NCBI RefSeq assembly: GCF_021654795.1
Contig: NZ_AP025344.1
Coordinates: 2,542,501 to 2,606,500, forward strand
Direction: 5' to 3'
Source of the DNA: Paenibacillus dendritiformis
GTDB lineage: Bacteria; Bacillota; Bacilli; Paenibacillales; Paenibacillaceae
Length of the DNA: 64,000 bases
The notes below the pieces were generated by a model, which had not been told where the DNA came from, did no database searches, and saw nothing but the letters and a program-made list of their open reading frames with translations. This document shows positions 1 through 8,278 of the stretch, one piece after another (within the stretch, counting starts at the first letter, position 1; each line of letters begins with the position of its first letter). The position numbers and the translations under genes were made by a program.

Positions 1-150
1 GCCGTCCTCCACGACGCCGAAGATGCGATGCTGCTTGAGCCGCTCGAGTCTTCCTTTCCGTTCCTCCTCCGGGACCTGATATTGAAATGCGTATTCCGAC
101 AGATGAATCGCTTCCGGGAAATGGGTTTCGGTCAATTGAATGATATTCAT
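1..150 (-). CDS. GNAT acetyltransferase, Eis-like, N-terminal fragment
   Basis: The reverse strand reads ATG at 150 and stays open for 50 codons to the window edge. The peptide begins MNIIQLTETHFPEAIHLSEY, which resembles the N-terminus of Eis-like GNAT acetyltransferases (two GNAT folds plus a sterol-carrier-like domain, about 400 residues). These enzymes transfer acetyl groups from acetyl-CoA to amines. A GGAGGAG ribosome binding site lies just upstream of the ATG and fixes the start. Only the first beta strand and helix are visible, so the family call rests on the N-terminus alone and the substrate cannot be guessed. Confidence 0.6.
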   Translation of the reverse strand, partial: MNIIQLTETHFPEAIHLSEYAFQYQVPEEERKGRLERLKQHRIFGVVEDG

Positions 151-243
151 CGGAATCTCCTCCTTGTCATTTCATTATGATCCAGGGCATGGAAGGAATG
201 CAACGGGAAGTATGCGCTTTCGGGACGACAGCGCCGCAAAAAA

Positions 244-273
244 GGAGCCCTCCGAACCGGTTCGGAGGGCTCC
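244..273 (-). terminator. Rho-independent terminator of the GH92 gene
   Basis: A perfect 30-nt palindrome (GGAGCCCTCCGAACC and its complement) is followed, reading leftward, by a run of six T. It lies 25 nt after the stop codon of the mannosidase gene. Confidence 0.9.
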
Positions 274-298
274 GCTGCTACTCTTGTGTGAGTTGAGA

Positions 299-2512
299 TC
301 AGGCTTGCTTGGACATCGAGTATGGAAGCGCCGCCTCATCGTAGTTGTCTTCTCCAGGCGCATCGGTCATGTCGAAGAAGAGCGTGCCGCCGGCCTTGAG
401 CTGGTCGTGCGTCACATACAGCTTCTCGACCGGAGCCCCGTTCAGCCGGACGCCGGCCACGTATTTGTTCGCGTCCGAGTTGTTCCCGGCCTCGATGACG
501 AACGGCGGGCCGTCTTCGAGATGAACGGTCATCCGCCGGAACAGCGGCGTGCCGAGCACATATTCCGGCACCCCCGGGCTGAGCGGATAGAAGCCCATCG
601 CGCCGAAGACGTACCAGCCGGACAAGCTGCCGTTGTCTTCGTCGCCAGGTAGTCCGTCCGGACGGGCGCTGAACAGCTCATCCATCGTCTTCCGCACCCA
701 ATGCTGCGTCAAGGACGGATAGCCGAGCGCCGCATAGATGTACGGGAAGTGGAAGCTAGGCTGATTGCTGATGGCGAACTGGCCGAAATCGATCGCCGCC
801 ATCTCCGACATCTCGTGAATCTCGAAGCCGTATGAACCCACCTTGAATTCCGGCTTCGCGGCGAACAGCGCATCGAGCTGGCGCTTGCACGCTTCGCGTC
901 CGCCCATCAGGTCGGCCAGACCGCGCAGATCGTGTTGAACGGCCCAGCTGCTCTGGTAGGCGCCGCCTTCGGTATACGGTCCGCCCCACATCGTCGGATC
1001 GAACGGCTCCAGCCAGCTGCCGTCCTGGAGCTTGCCTCGCATGAAGCCGACGGACGGATCGAACAGGTGCGCATAGTTTTTCGCGCGCTCCATGAGCTGC
1101 CCGTATTCCTCCTCGCGGCCAAGATGCTTCGCGATCTGGGCGATGCAGAAGTCGCCGTAGACGTAATCGAGCGTATTGCACACGCTCTCGTGCGTATGGA
1201 TATCGGCAGGCATATAGTTGTATTTCAAATATTCGCCCATGCCTTTGCGTCCGTAGCGGTTGTCGCTGGATACGGTCATCGCATGCTTGAGCAAGCCTTC
1301 GAACGCCGTCTCGACGTCGAAGCCGGTATTGCCCTTGACGACGGCATCGGCGAAGGAGACGTCGATGAGCGTGCCCGGCATCATGCTCCGCTCGCCAGGA
1401 GAAGCCCACTTCGGCATCCAGCCGGCTTCCTTGTAGGCATTGACCCAGCCCTGCATCATCTCGTTCACGAACGAAGGATAGAGCAGGTTGTAGAGCGGGA
1501 ACGAGGTGCGGTACGTATCCCAGAAGCCGATATCCGCGTAGAGCGGCCCTTCTTCGATCTTGCCGTTGTACGGGCTGTAATGAATCTGCTTCCCGTTCGC
1601 GTCATATTCATGGATCGCATGCGGATACAGGCTGGTCCGGTACAAGCAGGTGTAGAACGTGTCAAGACGTTCTATATCTTCGCTCTCGACTTCAATGACG
1701 CGAAGCTGCTTCTCCCAGGTCTCGGCCGCCTGGCTTCTGACGTCGTCGAAGGAGCGGCCGCCGATCTCGCGCTCCAGGTTGATGCGCGCCTGCTCCTCGC
1801 TGATGAACGAGGTGCTGACGCGGACTTGAACCGTTCCGTGCTCGGGAACGCCGAGCCCGACATACGCGCCGATGCGCTCGCCCGTCGCGGACAGGCTGCC
1901 GATCGGCTTGTATTCCTGATCGGACAAGCCGCTGGCATCGGCGAGGACCGGACAATCGAACGTCATGACGAAGTGCATGCGGTAGTTGTCCGGCGTGCCG
2001 CCGGCCTTGGCGGTCGTATAGCCGCTCAGCGTTCGCTTGTCCGGATCAATCGTCATCGACGCTTCGCCAGGGAACGTCGACAGGATGAAGCGCGCGCCGT
2101 CCCGGCGGTCGAACGTCAGGCGGATGCTGGCGCAGCGCGCGGTCGGAGTCAGTTCCATGGTCGTATCGTAGCGGAGCAGGCGAACTTTGAAGTAGTCCGG
2201 CTTCACGACCATGTCCTGGCGCCGGAACGAGGAAGAGCGCTCCGGGGCCCATACCTTGAGCGGACCGGTCTGCGGCATCATCGTCATATGGCCGTAGTCG
2301 CCGATCCAAGGACTCGGCTGGTGGGTCAGCCGGATTCCTTCCAGCCGGTTATGATGCGGGCTGAAGTACCAGCCGCCTGCGGCTTCATTCGTTTGCGGGC
2401 TCCAGGCGTTCATGCCCCACGGCATCGAGACGAGCGGCAGGGTATTTCCGTTCGAATACGGGTAGACCGAGTCCGTCCCCTGCAGCGGATGGACATGCTT
2501 GAGTAAGCTCAT
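299..2512 (-). CDS. GH92 family alpha-mannosidase, cytosolic
   Basis: Encodes 737 residues matching the whole length of glycoside hydrolase family 92, calcium-dependent inverting exo-alpha-mannosidases that trim mannose from alpha-mannosides. The N-terminal beta domain opens with VHPLQGTDSVYPYSNGNTLP. The catalytic (alpha/alpha)6 part carries DVSFADAVVKG and, near residue 623, GDEDNG followed by SGWYVFGAMGFYPLSPG, where the family has its catalytic-base aspartates. The start at 2512 is chosen over an upstream ATG because AAGGAG sits 8 nt before it and homology begins at MSLLKH. There is no signal peptide, so it should act on imported oligosaccharides or glycosides. It is divergent from an AraC-type regulator that probably controls it. 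Confidence 0.92.
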   Translation of the reverse strand: MSLLKHVHPLQGTDSVYPYSNGNTLPLVSMPWGMNAWSPQTNEAAGGWYFSPHHNRLEGIRLTHQPSPWIGDYGHMTMMPQTGPLKVWAPERSSSFRRQDMVVKPDYFKVRLLRYDTTMELTPTARCASIRLTFDRRDGARFILSTFPGEASMTIDPDKRTLSGYTTAKAGGTPDNYRMHFVMTFDCPVLADASGLSDQEYKPIGSLSATGERIGAYVGLGVPEHGTVQVRVSTSFISEEQARINLEREIGGRSFDDVRSQAAETWEKQLRVIEVESEDIERLDTFYTCLYRTSLYPHAIHEYDANGKQIHYSPYNGKIEEGPLYADIGFWDTYRTSFPLYNLLYPSFVNEMMQGWVNAYKEAGWMPKWASPGERSMMPGTLIDVSFADAVVKGNTGFDVETAFEGLLKHAMTVSSDNRYGRKGMGEYLKYNYMPADIHTHESVCNTLDYVYGDFCIAQIAKHLGREEEYGQLMERAKNYAHLFDPSVGFMRGKLQDGSWLEPFDPTMWGGPYTEGGAYQSSWAVQHDLRGLADLMGGREACKRQLDALFAAKPEFKVGSYGFEIHEMSEMAAIDFGQFAISNQPSFHFPYIYAALGYPSLTQHWVRKTMDELFSARPDGLPGDEDNGSLSGWYVFGAMGFYPLSPGVPEYVLGTPLFRRMTVHLEDGPPFVIEAGNNSDANKYVAGVRLNGAPVEKLYVTHDQLKAGGTLFFDMTDAPGEDNYDEAALPYSMSKQA

Positions 2513-2591
2513 GTATGTTCGCTCCTTCGGAATGAATGTTATATTGAATATGGCTATCATACTTATTGTAGAGCGAAATGTTATAAATCAC

Positions 2592-2640
2592 CTCTCATTA
2601 TTTTATAACATCTCTCATTATTAATGATAAAATGAGCTTA
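2592..2640. promoter_or_regulatory. Direct-repeat operator between GH92 and AraC genes
   Basis: Two identical 11-mers, CTCTCATTATT, start at 2592 and 2612 (20 bp apart, two helical turns), and an inverted half (AAATGAG) follows the second. AraC-family proteins typically bind two such direct repeats on one DNA face, so this is the likely operator for the adjacent regulator. Neither divergent core promoter could be assigned with confidence. Confidence 0.5.
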
Positions 2641-2681
2641 ATGCGATCTTCGCACACATTCGGGTGAAAAGAGGGATCGGG

Positions 2682-3554
2682 ATGTTTCCGGATAATCTGC
2701 ATGGCGACGAGGAGATTCATGGCGAATTTCCGTTCACGTTGAAGATACATCGGCTGAAGGGCGCCGTGCCGGCCCATGTCCATCATTTTATTGAGTATAC
2801 GTACGCGATCCGGGGGAGAGGGACGGAACGGATCAACGGGGTCGAGAAGGAGCTGGCTCCCGGCACCTTCACTTTACTGTTTCCCCATCAGGTGCATGAA
2901 ATAGACATTCCCCCCGGGGAAGAGCTCGTTCTCTACGTTGGCGCGATCGGGCTGAAGGCGTTTTTCGGGGCGGGGGACTCCTTCCTGACCCTGCACCGCC
3001 TGCTGAAGGATGCGGAGAACGATGTCCATTCCACCTACGCGCTGGACGACGCCACCTCGGGGGAGATGCTGCCGCTGCTCCATCAGATGTATGACGAGAT
3101 CCGGGAGGAGAAGCCGTGGAGCCGCACGATGTTCCTGGCGAAGCTGACCCAGCTCTTCGTCCTGTTCGAGCGCTACCGCCTGGAGCGGATGGAACGCGGT
3201 CAGGAGGGCTACTCGGGCATGCAGCGCCGGGGGATGTGGGAAGTGATTCACTACGTCTATCAAAATTTCAAGGAAGACATCACCCTGGAAATGCTGGCCG
3301 AGCGCTTCAGTTACAGCGTGCCGTATATTAGCGCGGCCTTCAAGCAGGCCGTCGGCGAAAATTATTATTCCTTCCTGGAGCGGAACCGGACCGCCCATGC
3401 CTGCAATCTGCTGATCGGCACCGACATGAAGGTTACCGATGTCGCTTACGAGGCCGGCTTCAAATCGTACCCGACCTTCGTGCGCGTCTTCCAGGCCCGG
3501 ATGGGCATGTCTCCGACCGCCTACCGCAAGCGCGAATATATCGCGCTGACATGA
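2682..3554 (+). CDS. AraC family transcriptional regulator
   Basis: A 290-residue regulator. The N-terminal third is a cupin-like sensor fold (VPAHVHHFIEYTYAIRGRG, with paired histidines) expected to bind a small carbohydrate. The C-terminal 100 residues hold the two helix-turn-helix motifs of the AraC/XylS family (DITLEMLAERFSYSVPYISA and VTDVAYEAGFKSYPTFVRVF). The ATG at 2682 is preceded by AGAGGGATCGGG; a GTG at 2664 in the same frame has no good ribosome binding site. It is transcribed away from the GH92 mannosidase and shares its control region, so it probably activates that gene in response to a mannoside. The inducer is inferred. Confidence 0.88.
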   Translation: MFPDNLHGDEEIHGEFPFTLKIHRLKGAVPAHVHHFIEYTYAIRGRGTERINGVEKELAPGTFTLLFPHQVHEIDIPPGEELVLYVGAIGLKAFFGAGDSFLTLHRLLKDAENDVHSTYALDDATSGEMLPLLHQMYDEIREEKPWSRTMFLAKLTQLFVLFERYRLERMERGQEGYSGMQRRGMWEVIHYVYQNFKEDITLEMLAERFSYSVPYISAAFKQAVGENYYSFLERNRTAHACNLLIGTDMKVTDVAYEAGFKSYPTFVRVFQARMGMSPTAYRKREYIALT

Positions 3555-3611
3555 CGGCGGCGCCGAATTAGACGGCAGCAGGACCGCGGAATGCCGGAGG
3601 ACGCGGCAAGG

Positions 3612-4652
3612 CTAAGATCCTTGCTGTGCGCGGTTTTGGATTATCCTTTTGATCGCCTCAATGACTAAGTCCGGCTCGTCATGCATGACCATATGGCCGC
3701 TTCTCTCCGCCACAATCAATTCGCTTTCGGTGGAGAGCCGCAGCATGTCCCGCTGCTGCGCCTGCCAAATGTCTTCCAGCTTATGGCTCGCTTCGGCCGA
3801 CATCCCGAATGCGGTGGCGTCGTTCGGTATCCCGTGTGTAATGATTTTGACCGGGAGGGAGCCAAGGCGCTGGTTCCGAAGGGCTTGTTCGGCCTCCGCC
3901 AAAAGTTTGTCCTCCTCTTCGGCCGTTTCCAGGAAGCGGGATGAAGCCTCCACATTGACGAATAAGGCTCTCTCTTTTTCAGGCATTTGGGCCAACAACG
4001 AATGTTGAAACAGCCGGAGGGCTCCAGACATTTGCAATAGCTTGATGACCGATGTGGAGGGCATCCCCGCCGTAGCCGAGTCAAATCCTTCGTTCTCAAA
4101 AATCGGATCCGTCTCCCTGGAATAATTCTCGGGCCGGGCATCGATCAACACTAACCCTTCCACCTCATCCTTATACTTTTCGGCGAATAATCGGGAATAC
4201 ATCCCGCCTGCGGAATGGCCCGCCAGGATGTAAGGGCCGCGGATCCCTTCCTGTTCGAGTGCGGTATGCAGCTCCTGCACTATGTTGTCTCCGGAACGCT
4301 CGGTGCGTGCCGGATCGCTCCAGGCATAACCGGCGCGATCATACCGGACGACCGTGGCGAATTCAGCCAGCTTCTCCGGAAGATCTCTCCAGATTAAGCT
4401 GGATTCCCTGCTGCCCGCCTCGAGCAAAATGACCGGCGACCCGGAACCGATCTTCTCCACATGCAGGCGAAAGCCGCCGACATCGACAAGCCGGCCCGGC
4501 GGGGGATAATTTTTTTTGGCTTGTTGGGCGGCTGCATATTCATATACAAATCCGGCAGCGATCAGAAGTACCGCGCAAGACATAAAAGATAGCAGTATCT
4601 TCGTCCAAGTTCTCTTTTTTCTAGTTCTGACTTTTACAACGGGTTGATTCAT
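3612..4652 (-). CDS. Membrane-anchored alpha/beta hydrolase
   Basis: 346 residues. One transmembrane helix (about residues 18-38) follows a basic N-terminus, then comes an alpha/beta hydrolase domain facing outward. The nucleophile elbow GHSAGG places the serine at about residue 147, the oxyanion region is around LLEAGS, and a catalytic histidine is seen in ERSGHMVMHDEP near the C-terminus. The family includes esterases, lipases and haloperoxidase-like enzymes, and the substrate is unknown. It lies alone between the AraC gene (convergent) and a GNAT gene on the same strand. Confidence 0.85.
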   Translation of the reverse strand: MNQPVVKVRTRKKRTWTKILLSFMSCAVLLIAAGFVYEYAAAQQAKKNYPPPGRLVDVGGFRLHVEKIGSGSPVILLEAGSRESSLIWRDLPEKLAEFATVVRYDRAGYAWSDPARTERSGDNIVQELHTALEQEGIRGPYILAGHSAGGMYSRLFAEKYKDEVEGLVLIDARPENYSRETDPIFENEGFDSATAGMPSTSVIKLLQMSGALRLFQHSLLAQMPEKERALFVNVEASSRFLETAEEEDKLLAEAEQALRNQRLGSLPVKIITHGIPNDATAFGMSAEASHKLEDIWQAQQRDMLRLSTESELIVAERSGHMVMHDEPDLVIEAIKRIIQNRAQQGS

Positions 4653-4881
4653 GCCGCGACAATTCCTCCAATAGATCGTATAGTTGGGTAAGTGTTTATT
4701 ATAGCGGCTGTTCCAATATTAACCAACGGGCTAATGGCTTGATTGCTACTGGACCTAAGTCCAGCGAGGAGGCGGAAGGTAGCGCGGACGAGCGCGGCGT
4801 GCTGCGCAGGCATGGCGCTTCGGCCTAGGCTGTCAGCCGAATGGGAAGGCCGTCCCCGGTATGTTGCAGTTGAATACAAAA

Positions 4882-4907
4882 AACGCTTGGAGCAGTGTCC
4901 AAGCGTT
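4882..4907 (-). terminator. Terminator after GNAT gene
   Basis: AACGCTTGGA, six-base loop, TCCAAGCGTT, followed leftward by TTTTTT. It lies 15 nt beyond the stop of the GNAT gene. A T-rich stretch also follows on the other strand. Confidence 0.85.
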
Positions 4908-4922
4908 CTGGCATTTATTTTT

Positions 4923-5336
4923 TCAACTTCCAGATTGCCTTCTATAGTTCCTTATAATCATGGCATTGGTCTTCGTCATTCCGAGCTTGTCGTAATAAGG
5001 AACCAAGTCATCGTCACAGCATAAATCAATCATATAGATGTGGTCCAGCTCTGTCAGCATCCGGCGCACTAATTCCTTGCCGATGCCTTTATTTCGGTAT
5101 GCCGGCAACACTTCAAGCAATGGAATGTAAGCGGACAAAATTCCGTCACTGACCGCTGTAATAAATCCGACCACTCGATTCGCAGCCTCATCAAGCGCAA
5201 CAATCACCTTGCTGCTTTGCTGCAATAGTCTCGAGTGAGTGTCCGGGGTCGGCGGATTCGGCCAATCCGCAAAAAAGCCCTGTAACATATCGGAAGTGAT
5301 GCCATCGAGTGAATTCTTATATATTATATATATCAT
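4923..5336 (-). CDS. GNAT family N-acetyltransferase
   Basis: 137 residues forming one complete GNAT fold: LLEVLPAYRNKGIGKELVRRML is motif A with the acetyl-CoA pyrophosphate loop (RNKGIG), and LVPYYDKLGMTKTNAMIIRNY is motif B. It should acetylate a small molecule or protein amine, substrate unknown. The ATG at 5336 touches its AGGAG directly, so the spacing is unusually short. No better start is present because the next codons are ATA-rich, hence the exact N-terminus is uncertain. Monocistronic with its own terminator. Confidence 0.85.
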   Translation of the reverse strand: MIYIIYKNSLDGITSDMLQGFFADWPNPPTPDTHSRLLQQSSKVIVALDEAANRVVGFITAVSDGILSAYIPLLEVLPAYRNKGIGKELVRRMLTELDHIYMIDLCCDDDLVPYYDKLGMTKTNAMIIRNYRRQSGS

Positions 5337-5658
5337 CTCCTAATTATATGAACTGCTAAGATAGATGATATATATCAAAAGTAAAGTAACAAAGGATGAC
5401 CTCCAAGTATCGTTATGAAATCGTACAAGGTTATCATACCATGAATTCAAAATTCCTTCTACATTATGAAACGATGTTGATGGCAGGGGATCTCACGTCC
5501 CAAAGGCAGGCCGGTATCTCGAAAGATGGATAGGACGAACCGGTGGAAGCCGGTGCTGCTGGGTCCGGAAGGAGGACCGTATTGGGAGAAGCCGGGATAT
5601 TCCCGGCCTGTTGGCGAGTAATCATGAGGGATATATTACTCGAGAAGCGAGGAATGAG
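5337..5658. other. Intergenic region, no gene recognised
   Basis: The first 130 nt are AT-rich and hold the promoter of the leftward GNAT gene. The remaining 190 nt are GC-rich and open in more than one frame, but without a convincing start, ribosome binding site or familiar protein sequence. No riboswitch motif was recognised. Confidence 0.5.
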
Positions 5659-6312
5659 ATGGAGAAGCAGAAGTTGATTCAAATATTCGACAGACAAGCG
5701 AATCAGTACGCCAAGAAAAGAGAAGGCTCGAAGGTAAAGCAATGGCGTCAGCGGCTTCTAGGCGATGCGAAGGGCGAAGTGCTTGAGTTGGCCGCAGGGG
5801 CAGGCGCGAACTTCCCGTTCTATCCTCCCGGCGTACACCTTGCCGCCGCCGACTTCAGCCCGGCGATGCTGGAGCAAGCGCAGCGGGCCGCGAGGGAGCT
5901 TCGCTTGGATGCCCGGTTTATCTGTGCGGATATTGAAGAGTTGGATTTTGCCGCCCATTCGTTCGACACGATCGTCTCGACGCTGTCCATGTGCAGCTAT
6001 GACCGGCCGCGCATGGTGCTGGAGAAGATCGCGGGCTGGTGCAGGCCGGACGGATTGATTCTGCTCATGGAGCATGGGATCAGTTCTAATCGCGCCTTAT
6101 CCGCGGTCCAGAGAGCGCTGAATCCGCTGCTGTATCGCGCCTATGGTTGCCATCATAATAGAGATATTCAAGGGCTGGTACGGCAATCGGACCTTCACAT
6201 CGTGAGAGCGGAAAGCTATTGGCTCGATATGATCCATCTGATCTGGGCGCGGCCCCGAGCGAGCTTGAGTTATTTCAACTGTATGAAGATTTGGGATGGA
6301 ACGATTTTTTGA
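5659..6312 (+). CDS. Class I SAM-dependent methyltransferase
   Basis: 217 residues. Motif I is VLELAAGAGANFPFYP, the acidic loop is AAADFSPAMLEQA, and motif IV is FDTIVSTLSMCSYDRPRMVL, typical of UbiE/phospholipid N-methyltransferase-like enzymes that use S-adenosylmethionine. The natural C-terminus of the family ends about at YWLDMIHLIWARP. The last 20 or so residues here run into the next gene in another frame and look foreign. The ATG at 5659 follows GCGAGGAAT; an upstream TTG at 5611 is in frame but poorly supported. The gene overlaps the following GNAT by 94 nt, an odd junction discussed in the findings. Confidence 0.82.
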   Translation: MEKQKLIQIFDRQANQYAKKREGSKVKQWRQRLLGDAKGEVLELAAGAGANFPFYPPGVHLAAADFSPAMLEQAQRAARELRLDARFICADIEELDFAAHSFDTIVSTLSMCSYDRPRMVLEKIAGWCRPDGLILLMEHGISSNRALSAVQRALNPLLYRAYGCHHNRDIQGLVRQSDLHIVRAESYWLDMIHLIWARPRASLSYFNCMKIWDGTIF

Positions 6313-6641
6313 AGCGGTCCAAGGAGAGCTTGCATCAAGCTATTCTTCAAAGCGGGTTTGCAATGCATGCGTATGATGGGGAACGATTGGTTGGCACGGG
6401 GAGAGTCGTGACGGATGGAGTCATCAATGCCTACCTGTGCGGGGTCGGGGTCCATCCCGGCTATCAACGGCAGGGGATAGGGGGCGAACTGATTCGCCGC
6501 TTGGCAGCCGCATGCAGTGAGGCCGGCCTGTATGTTCAATTGTTCTGTTCATCCGGGAAGACTTCGTACGATGAGAGATTCGGCTTCGAAACCTTTGCGG
6601 CTGGAATGATGCTGCGGCCGCGTTCCGGCTCCGGAGCTTGA
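6219..6641 (+). CDS. GNAT acetyltransferase, probably 5'-truncated
   Basis: From about residue 13 this is a good small GNAT (PSELELFQLYEDLGW, then GVHPGYQRQGIGGELIRRL as the acetyl-CoA loop, then YDERFGFETFAAGM). The normal first beta strand is missing. The only in-frame start upstream is a TTG at 6219 inside the methyltransferase gene, with a weak ribosome binding site, and its first 12 residues do not look like the family. The gene therefore seems to have lost its true start when it was joined to the methyltransferase, and may be translated poorly or not at all. Confidence 0.6.
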   Translation: MARYDPSDLGAAPSELELFQLYEDLGWNDFLKRSKESLHQAILQSGFAMHAYDGERLVGTGRVVTDGVINAYLCGVGVHPGYQRQGIGGELIRRLAAACSEAGLYVQLFCSSGKTSYDERFGFETFAAGMMLRPRSGSGA

Positions 6642-6659
6642 CATGCTGCGCGAGGAGGG

Positions 6660-6690
6660 AGGGGCTGCCGGTATACGGAAGCCCCTTTGT
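6660..6690 (+). terminator. Weak terminator after GNAT
   Basis: AGGGGCT and AGCCCCT pair around a 13-nt loop and are followed by TTGTT. It sits between convergent genes. Confidence 0.5.
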
Positions 6691-6703
6691 TCGGCCAATC
6701 AGG

Positions 6704-8146
6704 TTAATGGCCGTTCACCGTAAAATTCACTTCCGGGTATCGGGCAGCTAGTTCATCAAGGGCGGCCCCGGATTGCTTCACATATTGATCGAAAAAAGCA
6801 AGGCTGAACCCGTTCACGATCCGGTGCACTTGCCGCGGATCTTCGCCCCGGCTTCGCAGCAGCGGAGAGAACAAATGGAAGTCGGTATAGCTCATATGAT
6901 CCGTGTGCGGAATCAGCAGGGACATGCCTCCTCCTGCAAGCGCTCGCTCTCTCCTGCGCACGGTCTCGTTCCAGGAAGCTTCATACTCTTCCCGCGTTTT
7001 GCCCGACTGCGCGATCGCTTTGTCCAGCAGCCGGTCATACTGGGCCTTATCCACGCTCTTGTCCGCATTCATGATCAATAGCGGCTTTCCAATCCCGCTT
7101 GCGGAAGCAGTCTGTCCATATAAGGTGCCGTCCATATTCATGGCCGCCTTCACGCGCGAATCCCGCATCAGCATCTGCACCGCGGCGGCACCGCCATAGG
7201 AATGACCGAACATTCCGATTCTCGCGGTGTCGATCCGGCCGGTAAAGCGCCCGTCCGCATCGCTCCGGTTGAGCTCCTCCACTTGATCAAGCACGAAGGA
7301 GACGTCATCCGTCCACAGCTTGATATGATTGTCCAAGTCGGGGAATCCGGACAGATTGGCGAACCGGATCAAGGCCGCGCGTCCGTCCGGAAAGACGGTG
7401 GCTGCGGCGTCGAAGGCGTGATCGATGCCAACCACGATATAGCCGTGACTCGCCAATTCCTCCACTTGAAACGTGTTCTGATTGCGGAACCCGGTCAGTC
7501 CGTGTGAAAAAATGAGCACGGGGTAACGCTCTTCCGCCCCCGACAGCCTCGCATCCGGCTGAGCATGCGTGTGAACCAGCCCCAAATGAGTGAGCGCCAT
7601 GGCCGGGATGGACAATGCTTTTTCCAACCCTGCGGTAATCTCGGGCACATCCCGGAGATAAGGAGCCGGCGCAAGCCGGGCGTCCGGCTCAGCCGGATAC
7701 CATAGCTGAACCATCAGCTCGCGGCGGTCATCCTCCTCCAATGTGTACATTTCCTCCCTTTCCGCATCCGTCCAATGGTATAGCGTCGTGCCGACGGCAT
7801 ATGGCCCTGTCGGCGCCTCGAATGCAAATACGGGCATAAGCGCAGGCAGTGTCACGGATGCCGTCAAATAGACCGTCAGCAGGGCCGCGCGCAGCGTCAG
7901 GCCCAGCCGGGTGCGCTTTCTTCGGGCCCGCCGGGCCATCAGCAAGGCCGCCGTCAGGACGACAGGCGACGCATACGCCGGGATCATCTGCCAGCGCGCT
8001 CCCTCGGCGACAAGCTGGATCGCGACCGCTCCGAAGGCGGCGGCCAAGGCCGGCGCGGCGTACCGTCTTATGGCCCGCGGGCCGAACAGATGCCAGCCCA
8101 GAAGTCCAAAATTGATCGCGATGACTCCAATTTCCCATAATCTCAT
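6704..8146 (-). CDS. Membrane alpha/beta hydrolase, PAF acetylhydrolase-like
   Basis: 480 residues. The first 110 hold about four transmembrane helices. The rest is an alpha/beta hydrolase of the platelet-activating-factor acetylhydrolase isoform II type: LIFSHGLTGFR for the oxyanion loop, GMFGHSYGG with the serine at about 316, and a histidine in LIPHTDHMSYTDF. Such enzymes cleave short acyl esters; the substrate is unknown. The start at 8146 (MRLWEIG) is chosen because GGAGG lies 9 nt upstream. It is divergent from a two-component system. Confidence 0.85.
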   Translation of the reverse strand: MRLWEIGVIAINFGLLGWHLFGPRAIRRYAAPALAAAFGAVAIQLVAEGARWQMIPAYASPVVLTAALLMARRARRKRTRLGLTLRAALLTVYLTASVTLPALMPVFAFEAPTGPYAVGTTLYHWTDAEREEMYTLEEDDRRELMVQLWYPAEPDARLAPAPYLRDVPEITAGLEKALSIPAMALTHLGLVHTHAQPDARLSGAEERYPVLIFSHGLTGFRNQNTFQVEELASHGYIVVGIDHAFDAAATVFPDGRAALIRFANLSGFPDLDNHIKLWTDDVSFVLDQVEELNRSDADGRFTGRIDTARIGMFGHSYGGAAAVQMLMRDSRVKAAMNMDGTLYGQTASASGIGKPLLIMNADKSVDKAQYDRLLDKAIAQSGKTREEYEASWNETVRRRERALAGGGMSLLIPHTDHMSYTDFHLFSPLLRSRGEDPRQVHRIVNGFSLAFFDQYVKQSGAALDELAARYPEVNFTVNGH

Positions 8147-8194
8147 TGTCTGCTTCCTCCGGTTTCTCATGATGTATATTTGATTGTAGCCTCC

Positions 8195-8230
8195 CAACCT
8201 GTAGGCAACCTGTCCTCAATCTTATATAAT
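8195..8230 (+). promoter_or_regulatory. Promoter with phased direct repeats before the response regulator gene
   Basis: CAACCTGT occurs at 8195 and again at 8206, exactly 11 bp apart, and a TATAAT -10 box lies at 8225-8230. The repeats cover the place of the -35 box, which itself is poor. OmpR/PhoB regulators bind 11-bp-phased direct repeats in this position, which suggests autoregulation. Confidence 0.55.
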
Positions 8231-8278
8231 CCTTACAGAGCAACGTTCGGTGCAATGATTGGATACGGAGGAACCCTT

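Noticed and set aside
932..2506. A 524-codon open frame on the + strand opposite the GH92 gene
   Set aside because: It is an antisense shadow produced by GC-rich third positions; its translation is arginine- and alanine-rich without domains, and the GH92 frame is unambiguous.
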